A stretch of 26,859 nucleotides of DNA from Cochliopodium minus (GCA_024220525.1 JAMYWO010000011.1:161787-188645), one strand, 5' to 3'. Counted from the first letter of the stretch, positions 1 to 11,668 are shown. Made by a program: numbers and translations. The notes: a model not told the origin generated them from the letters alone.

Positions 1-15
1 TCATTGAGGAATTTA

Positions 16-622
16 TCATAAATTAGATTTTTTTTTATCTAATTGTTTATTGCTATTTGATTCTTTTGATTCTTTTGATGCTTCTCTTGTAATTGTAAAC
101 AACCATCTTTCCCAAGCACCCCTTACAGAAGTTAGATTTACAGTTGTATTAGAATCTCCTCTCAAATAAGTTTGAGTTCCAATATTATATATTGCCCAGC
201 AATCTTCGCCTTGAACTCCAATCAATTGCCATTTTTCATAATTTGTAAAAGTGGATGGTTCTGGAATAAGAGCAACTGTTGTACAGCTCGTAGCACTCAA
301 GTAGGTTCCCCATTGAGCACTATATATATAACATATAGTCCCAAGAATAAATTGCAATCCAAACTTCCCAAATCAAGGGACTATTGTCAATATAAAAGAA
401 AAAAATTTAGAAATTTTATAGAAAGGGAAAGAGATTAAATTATAATTGATTTTTACGTAGTTGCGAGATTTGGATATCCTGCTGGATCACCACGAAGATA
501 GGTTGAATGGCTGACATTTTGTATAAAATTGCCACTTAAATTTTCTAAAATATTGGAAATTAAATTTAAATTAATATAATTATTTGTTTCTTGAAATTCC
601 TTTTACTTTTATTATTGCTCAT
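16..622 (-). pseudogene. Beta-trefoil protein, frameshifted tandem copy
   Basis: Closely similar to the intact neighbour at 910-1521, with the same three-exon layout: 607-622 (ATG at 622, phase 1), 457-544 (phase 2) and 16-380. The middle exon encodes the first lobe with the motif HSTYLRGDPAGYPNL. In the last exon the neighbour reads WEVWQMQF, but this copy is 2 nt shorter around 355-358. The reading frame therefore runs to a stop just after the junction, while the remaining two lobes (QWGTYLSA, EKWQLIGV, TYLRGDSNTTVNL, WERW) continue open in another frame from about 357 to 16. The three exons total 469 nt, which is not a multiple of three; the intact copy has 471. Everything else (splice sites, tail ending KKSNL) is preserved, so the break looks recent, or is a sequencing error in a functional gene. 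A short product starting at the internal Met near 357 would lack the first lobe. Confidence 0.72.
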
Positions 623-909
623 TTTCTCTTTTTTTTTATTTTATTTTATATTATTTTGTATTTTTTTATATTATTTTATTGTAATTCAAAATCTTTTTAT
701 ATCCACTTTTTATAATTTCATTTTGAGTTGATAAAATCATAGAATTTGATCATATATTTGATAATATATTCTCCAAATAATCTTTTTAAGTTTATAAAAT
801 TATGTTTTGAATTTTTTATTGAATAAGAGGTTTTTACAAATGATAGGATAAAATTTTAAAAGGAAATTCGTTTTTTAATTTTATCATTTTCCTTTTCTTT
901 TTTGATTTA
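545..909. other. Spacer between the two beta-trefoil copies
   Basis: Holds the first intron and short first exon (607-622) of the frameshifted copy and, beyond 622, AT-rich sequence that must carry its promoter and the 3' end of the intact copy. I see no other coding or RNA signal. Confidence 0.6.
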
Positions 910-1521
910 TCATAAATTTGATTTTTTATTTTCGAATGTTTTTTTGTTTAGTGTTAATGATTTGTTATTAGATTGCACAGAATCAGTAATCAACCATCTT
1001 TCCCAAGCACCCCTTACAGTAGTAAGATTGACAGTTGTATTAGAATCTCCTCTCAAATAAGTTTGAGTAGCAATATTATAAAACGCCCAGGAATCTTCGC
1101 CTTGAACTCCAATCAATTGCCATTTTTCATTATTTGTAAAAGTGGATGGTTCTGGAATAAGAGCAACTGTTGTGCTGCTGGTGGAGCTGAGGTAGGTTCC
1201 CCATTGAGCATTTTTTATATAACATATAGTTCCAAGAATAAATTGCATTTGCCAAACTTCCCAATCCAAGGGACTATTGTCAATATAATAGAGAATTAGA
1301 AAAAAAATTTAGCAATTTTAATAAATGGAAGAGGGATTGATTATAAATGATATTTACGTGGAAGTGAGATTTGGATATCCTGCTGGATCACCACGAAGAT
1401 AGGTTGAATGGCTGACATTTTGTACAAAATTACCACTTAAATTAAATGGAGGATTTTCTAAATTTTGGAAATATAAAAATTATTAAATTAATTGTTTCTT
1501 GTTAATTCCTTTACCACTCAT
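910..1521 (-). CDS. Small beta-trefoil (fascin-like) protein
   Basis: Three exons: 1515-1521 (ATG AGT G, only 7 nt), 1358-1457 and 910-1273. They splice in phase (1, then 2) to 471 nt, 156 residues. The protein has three related lobes of about 40 residues, each with a TYL(R/S) core and a closing W/E-x-W: HSTYLRGDPAGYPNL then DWEVWQMQF; WGTYLSSTSSTTVAL then EKWQLI; TQTYLRGDSNTTVNL then WERWL. Threefold repetition with such Tyr-Leu and Trp positions is typical of beta-trefoil proteins of the fascin, hisactophilin and plant DUF569 type. These are cytoplasmic and bind actin, membranes or sugars. The binding partner here cannot be told. There is no signal peptide or membrane segment. The charged Asn/Lys-rich tail (last 25 residues) is probably disordered. 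The tiny first exon is supported by phase and by an equivalent exon in the tandem copy. The fold call is by eye, not by profile search. Confidence 0.75.
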
Positions 1522-1964
1522 TTTTTGTTTTTTTTTGATTTCCTTTTTTTTTATTTATTTTTATTTTTTCAAAATTATTCTAAATCCACTTCTTTTTAAA
1601 ACAAAAATAACTAGGTGTTCAAATGCTTTCAAATTACAATTTATTCAAATTCACTATTCAACAAATATATTATTGAAAATTGAGTAATATAAAAAAATCT
1701 TTAAATATAAATTTAATAAATTCAAAATATAATGAAATTTCTGTATGGATTTTTATAATCTTTAAAAGAAAAACTTGATGAAGCATTTCTTAAAAGTATT
1801 TGTGAATAGTTTCTCTAATTTTGATCATTTCTTTCAAATGTTACTGTTTTTTTTCATTTATTTAAAAAAATGTCTGCTTTTATTAAATGAAAAATTAATT
1901 TCTCAATTGTTGAAGCTTGATTCCTACTTTATTTGACACAAGCACAATTACAAATGTCAAAATT
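1522..1964. other. AT-rich upstream region of the beta-trefoil gene
   Basis: Very T-rich next to the start codon at 1521, then mixed AT sequence. An open frame at 1499-1687 is only T-rich low complexity. No gene, RNA or convincing regulatory motif is visible. Confidence 0.5.
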
Positions 1965-2480
1965 TTAACTTTAAGGAATGATTACAAAAAGTTCGATTAC
2001 AACATTTTTGATTCCATCAGCACTTTCTTTTTAAGCAGTGACGTTCACTGGGTCAGTATCTCCCCTCAAACTTTTACTTTTGGAAAATTTTCATGAAACA
2101 TTGAAGAATATTTTCACTTGTAGGAGTTTGGAGGGAGAAACTTAGGAATGGATACAATACTCACAATTCCAAATTGTTTTTTCCAGATTTAAATAATTTT
2201 CAATTTACATTAATAATCTTCTCACATTCTTAACACCTTTATTTAATTTGGAAAAATAAATAATTAAAAATCCAAGTTTTGTAAATTAAATTGAATGATC
2301 CATTAAAATCACCACAAAGTAAAGTGCACTTAATAATTTTTGGTTTTTTCAATTTCATTAACAAGTTTAAATCTCTCAAGACTTTTAGACTCTTGGAAAT
2401 CATTTAATATTAACTTTCATCCAAATTTATTTTCCCTTTCTCACCTTTTAAAGTTCATTTCAGTAATTTAGATAAAAGTT
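1965..2480 (-). pseudogene. Degenerate coding remnants, EEP-nuclease-like
   Basis: Two minus-strand stretches look like decayed or cryptic exons. The first, about 2390 down to 2245, is open and contains KPKIIKCTLLCGDFNGSF followed by NLIYKTW. LCGDFN followed by an aromatic residue about 8 positions later is the signature of the endonuclease/exonuclease/phosphatase fold (CCR4, Angel, nocturnin, LINE endonucleases), where Asp and Asn bind metal. A leucine-rich helix precedes it, as in CCR4-type enzymes. A splice-like AAAAG|GTGAGA and an acceptor CCAAG lie upstream on the same strand, near 2453 and 2397. The second, about 2070 to 1970, reads LRGDTDPVNVTA, one TAA stop, then KESADGIKNVVIELFVIIP. 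The lack of a continuous frame argues for a pseudogene or a poorly resolved gene. LRGD also recalls the neighbouring trefoil genes, so the second piece could instead be a third, decayed trefoil copy. Confidence 0.35.
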
Positions 2481-2847
2481 ACAAAAAAGATTGATCATTT
2501 TAAACTTGAATTTTTGTTGACAACACAAATTGAAAAACAAAATGAAATTTCAAAAAATATTAAAAATTTAATCAAACAATAAATTCTATTTTGTTCGGTT
2601 TATTTTTTTCCATTGATTTGAAAGTTGTTTTAAGTTGGACAAAGTTGTTTGTTTCTTTTATAAATAAAATTATTTTTAAAATTAAATTCTACACATTTTT
2701 TCGATCTAATTTCAATCTTAATTTTTGATTAAAAATGTGTTGAAAAAGAGATAAAAAATACATGTTATTGGATCTATTCTTTGGTGGGAAAGATAATTAA
2801 TTAAAAAAAAAAATTTAATTTGAAAAAAAAAAAATTTGAAAGGAGAA
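2481..2847. other. Upstream region of the 7TM receptor gene
   Basis: AT-rich sequence ending in A-rich DNA directly before the start codon at 2848. It presumably holds the receptor promoter. No conserved element could be picked out by eye. Confidence 0.5.
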
Positions 2848-5800
2848 ATGATGTATAGGATTTTCATATTTATATTCCTTATCTTCTTCATAGTTGATGG
2901 TTGCCATATTTTTCATTAAATCAAAAAAAATTTATTTATTTTTTTTTATTTTTATAGCCCTGAAAGTAACAAAAATTACATATACAGAAAAAAGTAAGAA
3001 AATTGGAGTTGGAGATGAAATTGATGCTATCATTTATGAATTATATTTCGGTTATTTTTTCAAATAGAATTGATATATGGATATTTGGTTTATTTTGGAT
3101 TTTTTTTATTATTCACAATTGAAAGATGGAGAATTATACTTAAAGAGCAATATAGATGGGAATTTGACTGCATTATCTGATATAGAAATGACATATGATC
3201 CTATCTCACCAAACACGTAAAAATAAAAAATAAAACAGTTTATATATCGAAAAAAAATAAATAAATATAACTACGGTGGGAAATGATGGGAATAATATTA
3301 TCCTCAAATTATGATTCCAATATATCTGACAGAATATTTTATAACAAAAATAAAATATTTTTATTCGTTTCTCAAAATTCAATTTTGCATAATAGTCTTT
3401 TTAATGATTCTGTGATACCAATTTGTATGGGTAAATCCACAAATAGATGTCCATTGCTTCCTGCTGGCCTAAAATCATTGATAGGAAGTCTTATATTTCA
3501 ATGCGAAGAGGATAAAACAATATCCATCAAACCATATGAAGATAAAGTGATCTATTATGTATATGGTCTTGGAGGTGAAAAAAAAAAACAATAAAAAAAT
3601 AATTTATTCAAGTTCATCTCAATATAAAAAAAATTTATAGCAACCAATCTAGATTTTTTGATTCCATTAAACCCTACACAAAATCCTTTTGGAAATTTTG
3701 TCAAAGATTTACTGTAAAAAAATAAAAAAAGAAATATTTTTTTTTTATTATCAAAATATATAATATATAGATGGTTGAATGAATCTATTGTTCAAGGAGA
3801 GACATTCCAAAAAAACAAATTATCATTTATGGTAAAAAAATTTTTTTTTTTCTTCCCGATCTTTATAAATTTATATTCCGATCTAAAAATATGTCAGGTT
3901 CTAAATGCGTATGTTAAAGAATCAATGAAATATACATTCAGGAAAAGACCATCTCTTGCTAAGCATTCAATAAAAACTATGAATGATATTTTTTTTTGTA
4001 GATTTGTTGTGAATGAAAATAATACATATACAAATTATACACTCTCAGATAAAGACGGGAATGTAAAAAAAAAATTTTTATTATTAATCCCTAATCTTAT
4101 TATAAAACCTGATAATAGATTCCTACTGGATTCGAAAACCTTATTCCACAACCAGCAACTTTGGGAGATGATTGTCCACCTGAATCACTTGTACTTGCCA
4201 AAGATTTGATTAGTAACATCAGCATTACATTGCCACAAGTGAGATCTTGGAATGAATTGGATGATGCTTTATGGTATAAGTGAATATTATTTCAAAAAAT
4301 TCTCATATTTATTCCATTTTTATTATTTAGGACACAAGCTTTATTAATGATGTCTCCAAGAATGATTAATTGCACAAATTTTATAAATGGAAAACTTAGA
4401 TCTACAAACTTTCAATCGGGTTACTTTGGTACAAATTGTTATGCATTCCCAAATACTGAAGGATGGCTTTCTGATCCATGTTGTAATCCATTTTATACAT
4501 GGTATGTTTACTTTTATATCATAAAGATGTATTGTATTGAATATAAAATATATATTAAAACAATAGGAGTGATAAATGCTGTAGTGAAAGATCAGTTATG
4601 TACAATGGCACTTTATTTCTGGCTCCGAAAAATAATGTTACTGATTATTGTTCATCCCCAGATCAGAGTAGCGCTTTGCTTGTGGATTATGTCTCTTTGA
4701 GAAATGTCATGGATGATCAAAACAATGTAAATCGTTTATCAATATAATCTAATTTGAACGAAACTTCTTAATATATTTTTTATTTTGCGAAAGGGTTGTG
4801 AAAACATAATTAAACCATACACATACTCTCAAGTTACTACTATTATGGATACAGCTCTTAACTGTTTCTACTCAATCTATAACAAAATTTACCCTTGCAA
4901 CAATACTTCCGATTGCTTGTGTGGATCTTGTGATATCATGAAAGGGACTTGTTCTGCTTGTAACATAACTGCTCAAGAAAAAGCCTTTGAGGTTAACATT
5001 TTTTTTTTTAACTTTATGTTTTTATCATTTTTAAAAGGCTTGTTATAGAAAAAGTGGGTTCTCAAGCGAAATCGAGGCTTTGGCCAGAAAGGATTGGGGA
5101 TTGCAAGAAGCATCAGAAGATGATTTCTACAAGTACTTCTTCAATGCATCAAAACCCAACAATTGTGTAGATCAAACTGGGCAAGTACTTTTGTTTGACA
5201 ACTCTTCTTGTACTGTGGGCTATTGCAGGAGGGTCAACACAGTATTGGAGTATACCAAGACAGCAACCATAAATACTTGTATTTTGCCAACATTTAACGG
5301 ATCTTGTCAAATATGTTTAGAAAGTGGTGTATGTACTCAACTTCCCATCATTGACATGTGTATTGCCTCTGACGTAAGATACAAGGACCAATCGTCTTGT
5401 AGTGGAGGATTCTTTGTATGGAATCAATTTGAAAACTTGTGTTACTTCCGAGGTTCTCAGGGTGCTGTAAGGGATTGTCAATGTGCCTCTGGAGTCAATA
5501 ACAACACCCTTTGTAATGCTGGTTTTTGTTCTAACACTACCACCAAGGCAAATTGTGTATCTGGTCCTGGTGATTCTGTTTACAAGTATTATGATGATAC
5601 TTTGGCTACTTGTGTTATTATGGCCGATTCTGCATTTACTTGTAGTTCTGTTGGGGGAACATGGAAGTAAGCAATCTTTTTTTTTCAAATTCTTAAACAC
5701 TTTTTTATTTATAATATTTCTATTTAAAGGCCTGGAAGAGTTTGGAGACCTAAAGGAACTATGTATAATATTACTTCTCAAGAACAATGTGATTCGCTTG

Positions 5801-8800
5801 GGGAAATGTGTATTATAAATGGAAGATTGGTTAGTAATTGTACTAACAGGAATGTTTGTATTGGAAGGTAAAAATTATTAAAAGTTTTTTTTTTTTTTCA
5901 TTCAACAATATTTCCAAAAAAAAAAAAGATGTCCAACATGTGAACCTAGCATAAATAGTCCACTTTCTATCTGCTATAACAAAAACTTGACAAGATCTGA
6001 TTGTGTTGCTGCTCAAGGACTTTATGATAGGAATTTGAACGTCTGTCTTTTTCCGTACAAAAACTATGACACCTGTTCAGGAAATGGTTTAATCTATGAA
6101 AATTGTTCTTCTCTTACTTATGATCAATGCGAAGCTTGTACCCTTAATTCTTCTCAACCTGACTGTCCTAATTATGGTCGAAGTATTTTGAATTGTGGTT
6201 GGAACTCTCAAAGAATGTGTGATCAAAATTTACCTAAAGATCAATGTGAAGCGAAGAAATATTGTCATGGTAAGGAAAATTAACATTTTTTAATCTTCTT
6301 TTTTTTTAAATTTTTTTTTTTAATCTTTTTTTTTAAATCTTTTTTTTCAAATCATAAATTTTTAACAAAGATCAATCTCCATACCCCGCTTGTGCTTATA
6401 CTACTGATACAATTGACAATTTTGGTTGTCCTGTTTGTGTTTGGTCTTTGAGAAATGAAAAAGGAGGAAACACAACAAATACCTCAAAGAGAGAAACGAA
6501 CATGTTCGTAGGATTGGGATACGAGTTTAAAGCAACTCGCAGTGAAATCTTTACCGATCGTGAAGAAGGAGAGAAACAAAATTCCAAAAGAAGCCATTTT
6601 ACTTCATTCAATCAAAGAAACTTGATAGAATCTTACAGCGTTTATGGTTGCATTACTCATTCTGTAAATAAAAAACAATGTCTTGAGACTGGTGCAAGAT
6701 GGATCAAACCACTTTTGACTGAACAAGAGTGTAGTTCTGTCTACGGTTGCAAAGATAATTTGGTAAATCATTTTTTATTTTTTGTTGATTTATTCTTTAT
6801 TATTATTTTTTGTTTTCTCAAATTTTTTTTTTAGTTGAGTGTTGGTTGCCAAATCAGAGCTAATAACACTATCGCCACCGTAGATTACCGTACTAACAAA
6901 ACAGAAATTGAGTGCAATGTAACATTCTTATCAAATTCTTCATTTTTTAAAATCATTCATTTAAATTAATCAACAATATTTCTTATTTTCAACATTAAAA
7001 ATTTCGTTAAACTTTTCCTTTTTGTAACATAAAAGGCTTGTGGTGGGACTTATGGAACAGTAAACACTTGGAGAAGCGGGAGAATGGTGCCACCTCAAAA
7101 AATATACAGAACATGGCAAACCAGATTGTTTTCTCCATTTTACAATTACGTCCCTTACATGACAGGCCAAGTGTTGACATCTTTATTGTCTAAATACGTC
7201 TACACTAGAACAAGTAATGCTTTTTTATCCACCATAGACTGCACCACCTCTAATATCTTCCAAATCGACGAGGTTTTGCGTTGTGACTGCGTTTCTGTCA
7301 ACAACACCATGTATGCTCCTGGTGCTTGCTATGCTTCCAACACTGCAATCGTTTTGGGCAAACAGCTTGTGTGCAGAGGAGACGAAAAAACTGTTAGGAT
7401 AAGTAAAAAACTTTTTTTTTGAATATATTTTTCTGAAGATTAATGTTGAATCTACACATCAAATTTAGTTTTTTTTTGATTTTTTATTCATTCTTTTGGT
7501 TTTTAGTTTTTTTGATCAATTTTTTTATTTATTGTTTTTTGTTTTTTTGTTTTTTAGGTCAAGCAACTTTAGGATTCAATCCCAAATCGGTATCAATTCC
7601 TGTATATTGCATTCGCCTTTCCCTTTCCTTCATTAGTGCCACTCAGTTTAAATCACAAGAAGTTGTTTCTACTTCCAGCTTGCTGAGCAGTTTGACATAC
7701 AAAGACAATCCCTTCGCCATTGTCAAAAACAAATACGGTATCACTGTGGGGCAATTGGTGGGCGATGGAATCGATTTGGAGGTTTCTTCTGATGTTTTTG
7801 GTTCCTATCTTAACACTAGGTACGAAGATGAGATAATATTTCCTGGTAAACCTTTTTTTTTTTAAAATAATTTTAAAATAATTTTTTTTTCAGATTATTT
7901 TTTTTTGTTTTTTTAATATTTTAATATTTTTTTATTTTTTTCATATTGTTTTTTAAAAAATAATTTAAAATTATTCATCTTTTAAACTTTTTGAAAAAAC
8001 TGAATTCAATCAAAAAAAATTTTGCTTTTAACAATAAATCATTTTTTTTATTAAAATTAAGAATATAAGAGAAGATCTCTGGGAAATGGAGTTGTCAAGA
8101 GAGCAAACAACCAAGAAACCAACAACTTCACTCTTTGCATTGACTCAAGACCTGACCAAATCAAAAATAGTGAAAAAGATTTTCCCGTATTTGATTTTGC
8201 TACCACCACTGATTTCAAAAACTGGTATCCTTTGAGACTCCAAAATGTAACTTTTAACGGAATCACGTTTTGTGGTTTCATCGCCACCAATTCTTCTGTC
8301 ATATTTCCTGTTTCTCTTACCAAAGATTGGGAGACCAAGAATTCTATCTTTGCCAATGATAAAGGTTGGAGTTTTTCTTATTTTTGATTTTATTTTTACA
8401 TCCCATTTCTTGGATTTTTTTTTCTTTTTTTCATTTTTTTTGTTTTTGTTTTTGTGCATTCATTTCTTTTTTATTTTTATTAATAATGATCATTTTTTGG
8501 GATAGAATCGTTTTATTTTTTTATTTTTTTTTTTTTTGATAAAAAAATCATTATTTAATTGATTTTTAAAAATTTTTTTAATCTTTTTAAAATTTTTCTT
8601 TTCAAAAAAAATTCAAAAAAGTCCATTAATTTCATTTTTTATTTTCGAAAAAAAAAATAAAAAAAATAAATAGCAATTCGAGATATAATGTACTTTTTAT
8701 CTGGAGCGATGTTCGTTCTTTTCATAGCTTGCATCGTGGCAATCATCTTCCAATTTGTAATCAAACCAAAGTTCAACATCAGTAAAATCAGTTTGATTTT

Positions 8801-11159
8801 CTTGCTTTTCTACAGTGGCTTGAGGGCTGCTTACTTCTTGCTTTTCGCTCGTGAGAAGTTGTCCGAAATTTTGGACAGCAATCCCTCTGGTTATTTCGTT
8901 TTGGCTGAGCTCCCTTATTACATCTTTATTTCCATTTTCATTCTTTTGATTATCTTTTGGGTAAGAAATTTTAACAAATTCAATTTTTATTTATAATTTA
9001 TGAATTTTTTTATTTTATATTTATATTTTTTTTTAAATAAATATTAATTTTATTGTTTATTTTTCATTTTTAAAATTTTTTTTCAATTTTTTTATTTTTT
9101 TATTTTTTCTATTTTTTAAAATAATATTTATTTTATTGTTTATTTATTATTTTGTTAATGTTTCGTTAAGATTTTTTTTATGTTTTAAAATGATTTTCAA
9201 TTATTTTTTTTTTATTTTTTTTAATGATTTGAATACTCATTATTATTTTTTTTTTGATTGTTTTATTTTCATTTATTTTTTTCAAATTTAATCTTTAGTG
9301 GAAAATCAGCAAGTCAACAGCATCCATCTTGAGATTAATGATAGTTCCTGTTTTGGTCGTCAACTTTTTGCTCTACGCTTTCTTTGTGGCTGTTTGTATA
9401 GTCGCTGCTGTGGTTAAAGGAAACGGCGCGACAGTTTTGAACAAAGGTAAGAAAAATTTTTTTAAAAAAAAAATTTTTTTAAAAAAAAAATTAAATCAAA
9501 AAAATTAAAATTCAATCAAAAAAATTAAAATTCAAAAAATTCAAAAACAAAAAATTTTTAAAAAAAATGAAAAAAAATTATATTAAAAAAATTAAAATTC
9601 AAAAATTAAAATAAAAAAAAAATTATTTTAAAATAAATGAAAATTAATTCAATAAATTAAAAAAAAATATTTTTAGTGTACAAAATTATTGTTGCTTCCA
9701 TTGCTTTTGCTTTGATTATAGCCGCCTGGATTTTCGGAGGTATTGTGTTAAAATCAGCCTATAAAGGATTCAAAATGAGAACAAAGGGAAGAAAAGCAAA
9801 GATTCCCGCATACCTCATCCGTACCTTCATCATTCTCATTGTTACTTCCATTGCTCTTTTGTTTCAAATCATTTATCTTCTCTATGTTACTTTTAATAAA
9901 ACTCCAAGTAATGCTATGTCTGTTGCTGTAATTACTTTTTTTTTTTTTTCGAACTTTTAAAAAAAAATTATTTTTTAATTTATCAACATCTATTTTGATG
10001 TTTTTTTTTATTTTAAAATTATTTTTTTATTTAGTCTTATTTTTAATCTTCACCTCATTTTACTTTATTAACAATTGTTTTCAAATAAATTTTTTAATTT
10101 TTTATTCCATTTTTTTTCTGATATTTATTTTGATAAAATTTTATTTTAAATGTTTAATAGTTTTTGATTTTATTTTCTGATATTTTTATTCAGTTAAATT
10201 TAGTTTTTCTGTTATTTTTTATTTTTTTTATTTTCAAATTTAATTTATTTTTTTTATTTTCAAATTTATTTTTCTTTTTTTAATCAAATTTATTTTTAAA
10301 AAGGTTTACTTTCTGGTCGAGTTCATCCCAGCATACATCTTGTTCATTCTGTTCGCATTCACAATCACAAAGAAAAAGGGAGAGACGAGAGGCTCCAAAC
10401 AATCCGAAAGCAAGCCCACCAAAACCGGAAAGAAGGGTTCCAAATACGGCAACAACTCCAACTCTGGAAATTCTGCAACCTCCAAAAACCGTTCTAAATA
10501 TGGCAACTCCTACAATTCCAATAATTCCAACAATACTCAAACTGACAATGTCAATAGTAACGCCAACAGTTTTGCAAGCCATTTGGATGAGAATAACGAT
10601 GAAAGCGCCAATCAGGTCAAACCTAAGGTTGATGATGACATTGTTGTTGGCAGCGACCACGTTAAGTCCCCTCCTAAGAACAACTATAAAGAACCTCAAC
10701 AGTCTACCTCTGATGATGTACTTTAATTTACTTTTTTTCTCATTTTTTTAATTTTATTTATTTTTATTTTTTGTTGTTTTTTAATTTTTTCGTTATTTTT
10801 TTATTTTTATGTTTCATTTTTTTTTTTTTTTATTGTTTTTTAATTTTTTAGTTTTTTCATAAAGTCAATTTTTTTTTTGATTTTTCAATTATTTTATGTT
10901 TCAATTTTTATTTTATAATTTTTAATGTTTGTTGACTTTTTTAATATTAGTTTTTTTTTTTGGGTTTTTTGTTTTTAATACCATTTTGATTTCAATTTTC
11001 ACCTTTTTTTTTTTCTAGTTAAATTTCCATGACTTCATACCACTGAAGAATTTAAAGTCTTCTTACCAAAAGTTTGAGGAATCCTCAGAGGACGATCATA
11101 ACCACATTGACACCGAAATCCCCGACTTTGTTCTTAATGTTGGCAATGGCAACAAATAA
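2848..11159 (+). CDS. Cysteine-rich 7TM receptor, TOM1-like
   Basis: Twenty-four exons join in phase to 5244 nt (1747 residues): 2848-2899, 2958-3050, 3126-3216, 3333-3574, 3641-3713, 3771-3831, 3898-4062, 4119-4273, 4331-4501, 4567-4726, 4794-4991, 5038-5666, 5730-5867, 5929-6269, 6371-6762, 6835-6918, 7036-7402, 7558-7845, 8062-8364, 8674-8960, 9299-9446, 9677-9927, 10304-10717, 11019-11159. Residues 1-17 form a hydrophobic signal peptide. Residues 18 to about 1335 are extracellular, with many N-glycosylation motifs and, from about 420, dense cysteines (CLCGSC, CQIC, CPTC, CEAC) in loosely repeated C...G..W....C units. Seven hydrophobic helices follow at about 1341-1364, 1371-1393, 1408-1430, 1441-1467, 1480-1504, 1527-1552 and 1564-1584. 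Motifs SGLRAAYFLLF, AELPYYIFIS and VEFIPAYILFILF resemble the THH1/TOM1/TOM3 family of plants and amoebae. The tail (1585-1747) is basic, then Asn/Ser-rich with two SKYGN units, then acidic. It is likely a surface receptor; ligand and coupling are unknown. Exon 4 starts at 3333, since the open sequence upstream of it cannot be joined in frame. Small exon errors are possible. Confidence 0.82.
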
Positions 11160-11429
11160 ATGTCCCCTCCCCTCTTCTTATTCTTTGTACAAAATCTGTT
11201 GTCCAATTTTTTTTTTCTTTTTTTTCGAATTATTTTAACAAAGTATTTAAGTTTATTTTTACAAAAAGAAAAAGCATCTGGGACAGCTTACAAACAAACA
11301 CAAATTTCATTCAAATATATAAAATAAAAATTCAAATCTAAATCAATTTTTAAAAAATCAAATTGCTTTTTTTAATTACATAAATAGAAAATAATCTGTT
11401 TTGTTGGTTTTTTATTTTCAACTTGGAAC
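11160..11429. other. 3' flank of the receptor gene
   Basis: A pyrimidine-rich stretch right after the stop codon, then AT-rich sequence. No coding potential or RNA gene is seen. It probably holds the receptor's 3' UTR and polyadenylation region. Confidence 0.5.
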
Positions 11430-11668
11430 TATTTGCAGTAGGGCATTGGCAACAGGGACTTGGGCAAAATTTTTCCCATTTTTTTTTTTCACCATAAGAC
11501 AACCCCTTTTCCTCCTCGCACGGCTGAAGGACCTGGCTAGGTGATCAGTGTTGGTAGAACGCAGTGAACCAAATGGAGCACTGTACCCCTATATTATTCG
11601 GCCGAGGTCCCCAGTTTCGTATCATTGCTACCCATATGTTATACACTCAAGTGGTGCCAGCGTTTTTG
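11430..11668 (+). ncRNA. Structured RNA candidate, class unknown
   Basis: A G+C-rich island in otherwise AT-rich intergenic DNA, with no open frame and strongly nested complementary arms. From outside in: 11446-11451 with 11655-11660, 11458-11462 with 11648-11652, 11524-11526 with 11612-11614, 11529-11534 (GGACCT) with 11605-11610 (AGGTCC), 11535-11538 with 11600-11603, 11546-11550 (CAGTG) with 11579-11583 (CACTG), and 11551-11555 (TTGGT) with 11568-11572 (ACCAA). A T5 run at 11663-11667 follows directly, like an RNA polymerase III terminator, favouring the plus strand. However, T11 at 11479-11489 lies inside the outer helix and would stop polymerase III, so the transcript may begin after it (about 11491-11662). 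I compared it by memory with SRP RNA, 5S, U1-U6, U3 and RNase P/MRP and found no convincing core motif. The strand is not certain, because helices read equally on both strands apart from G-U pairs. Confidence 0.5.

Noticed and set aside
1499-1687. Open frame of 62 codons on the plus strand
   Set aside because: Mostly Phe/Leu/Ile from T-rich DNA; it overlaps the first exon and promoter side of the trefoil gene on the other strand.
3223-3332. Open frame starting MMGIILSSNYD before receptor exon 4
   Set aside because: It cannot be joined in frame to exon 3; the acceptor GACAG at 3332 gives a clean phase match and leaves this part in the intron.
5317-5787. 156-codon minus-strand open frame
   Set aside because: Antisense shadow of receptor exons 12 and 13, whose cysteine pattern and splice phases are clear.
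8057-8459. Two minus-strand open frames of about 100 codons
   Set aside because: Antisense to receptor exon 19 and the following T-rich intron; they carry no protein-like pattern of their own.
10280-10699. 139-codon minus-strand open frame with valine-rich, membrane-like sequence
   Set aside because: Antisense of the Asn/Ser-rich receptor tail; AAC and TCC codons read backwards give hydrophobic residues.
11430-11668. SRP RNA, U1, U4, 5S rRNA or RNase P identity for the structured island
   Set aside because: Short resemblances exist (GTGATCAGTG as in SRP helix 5, GGCATTGGCAA as in U4), but the GNAR tetraloop, Sm context, splice-site-pairing region and 5S core are missing.
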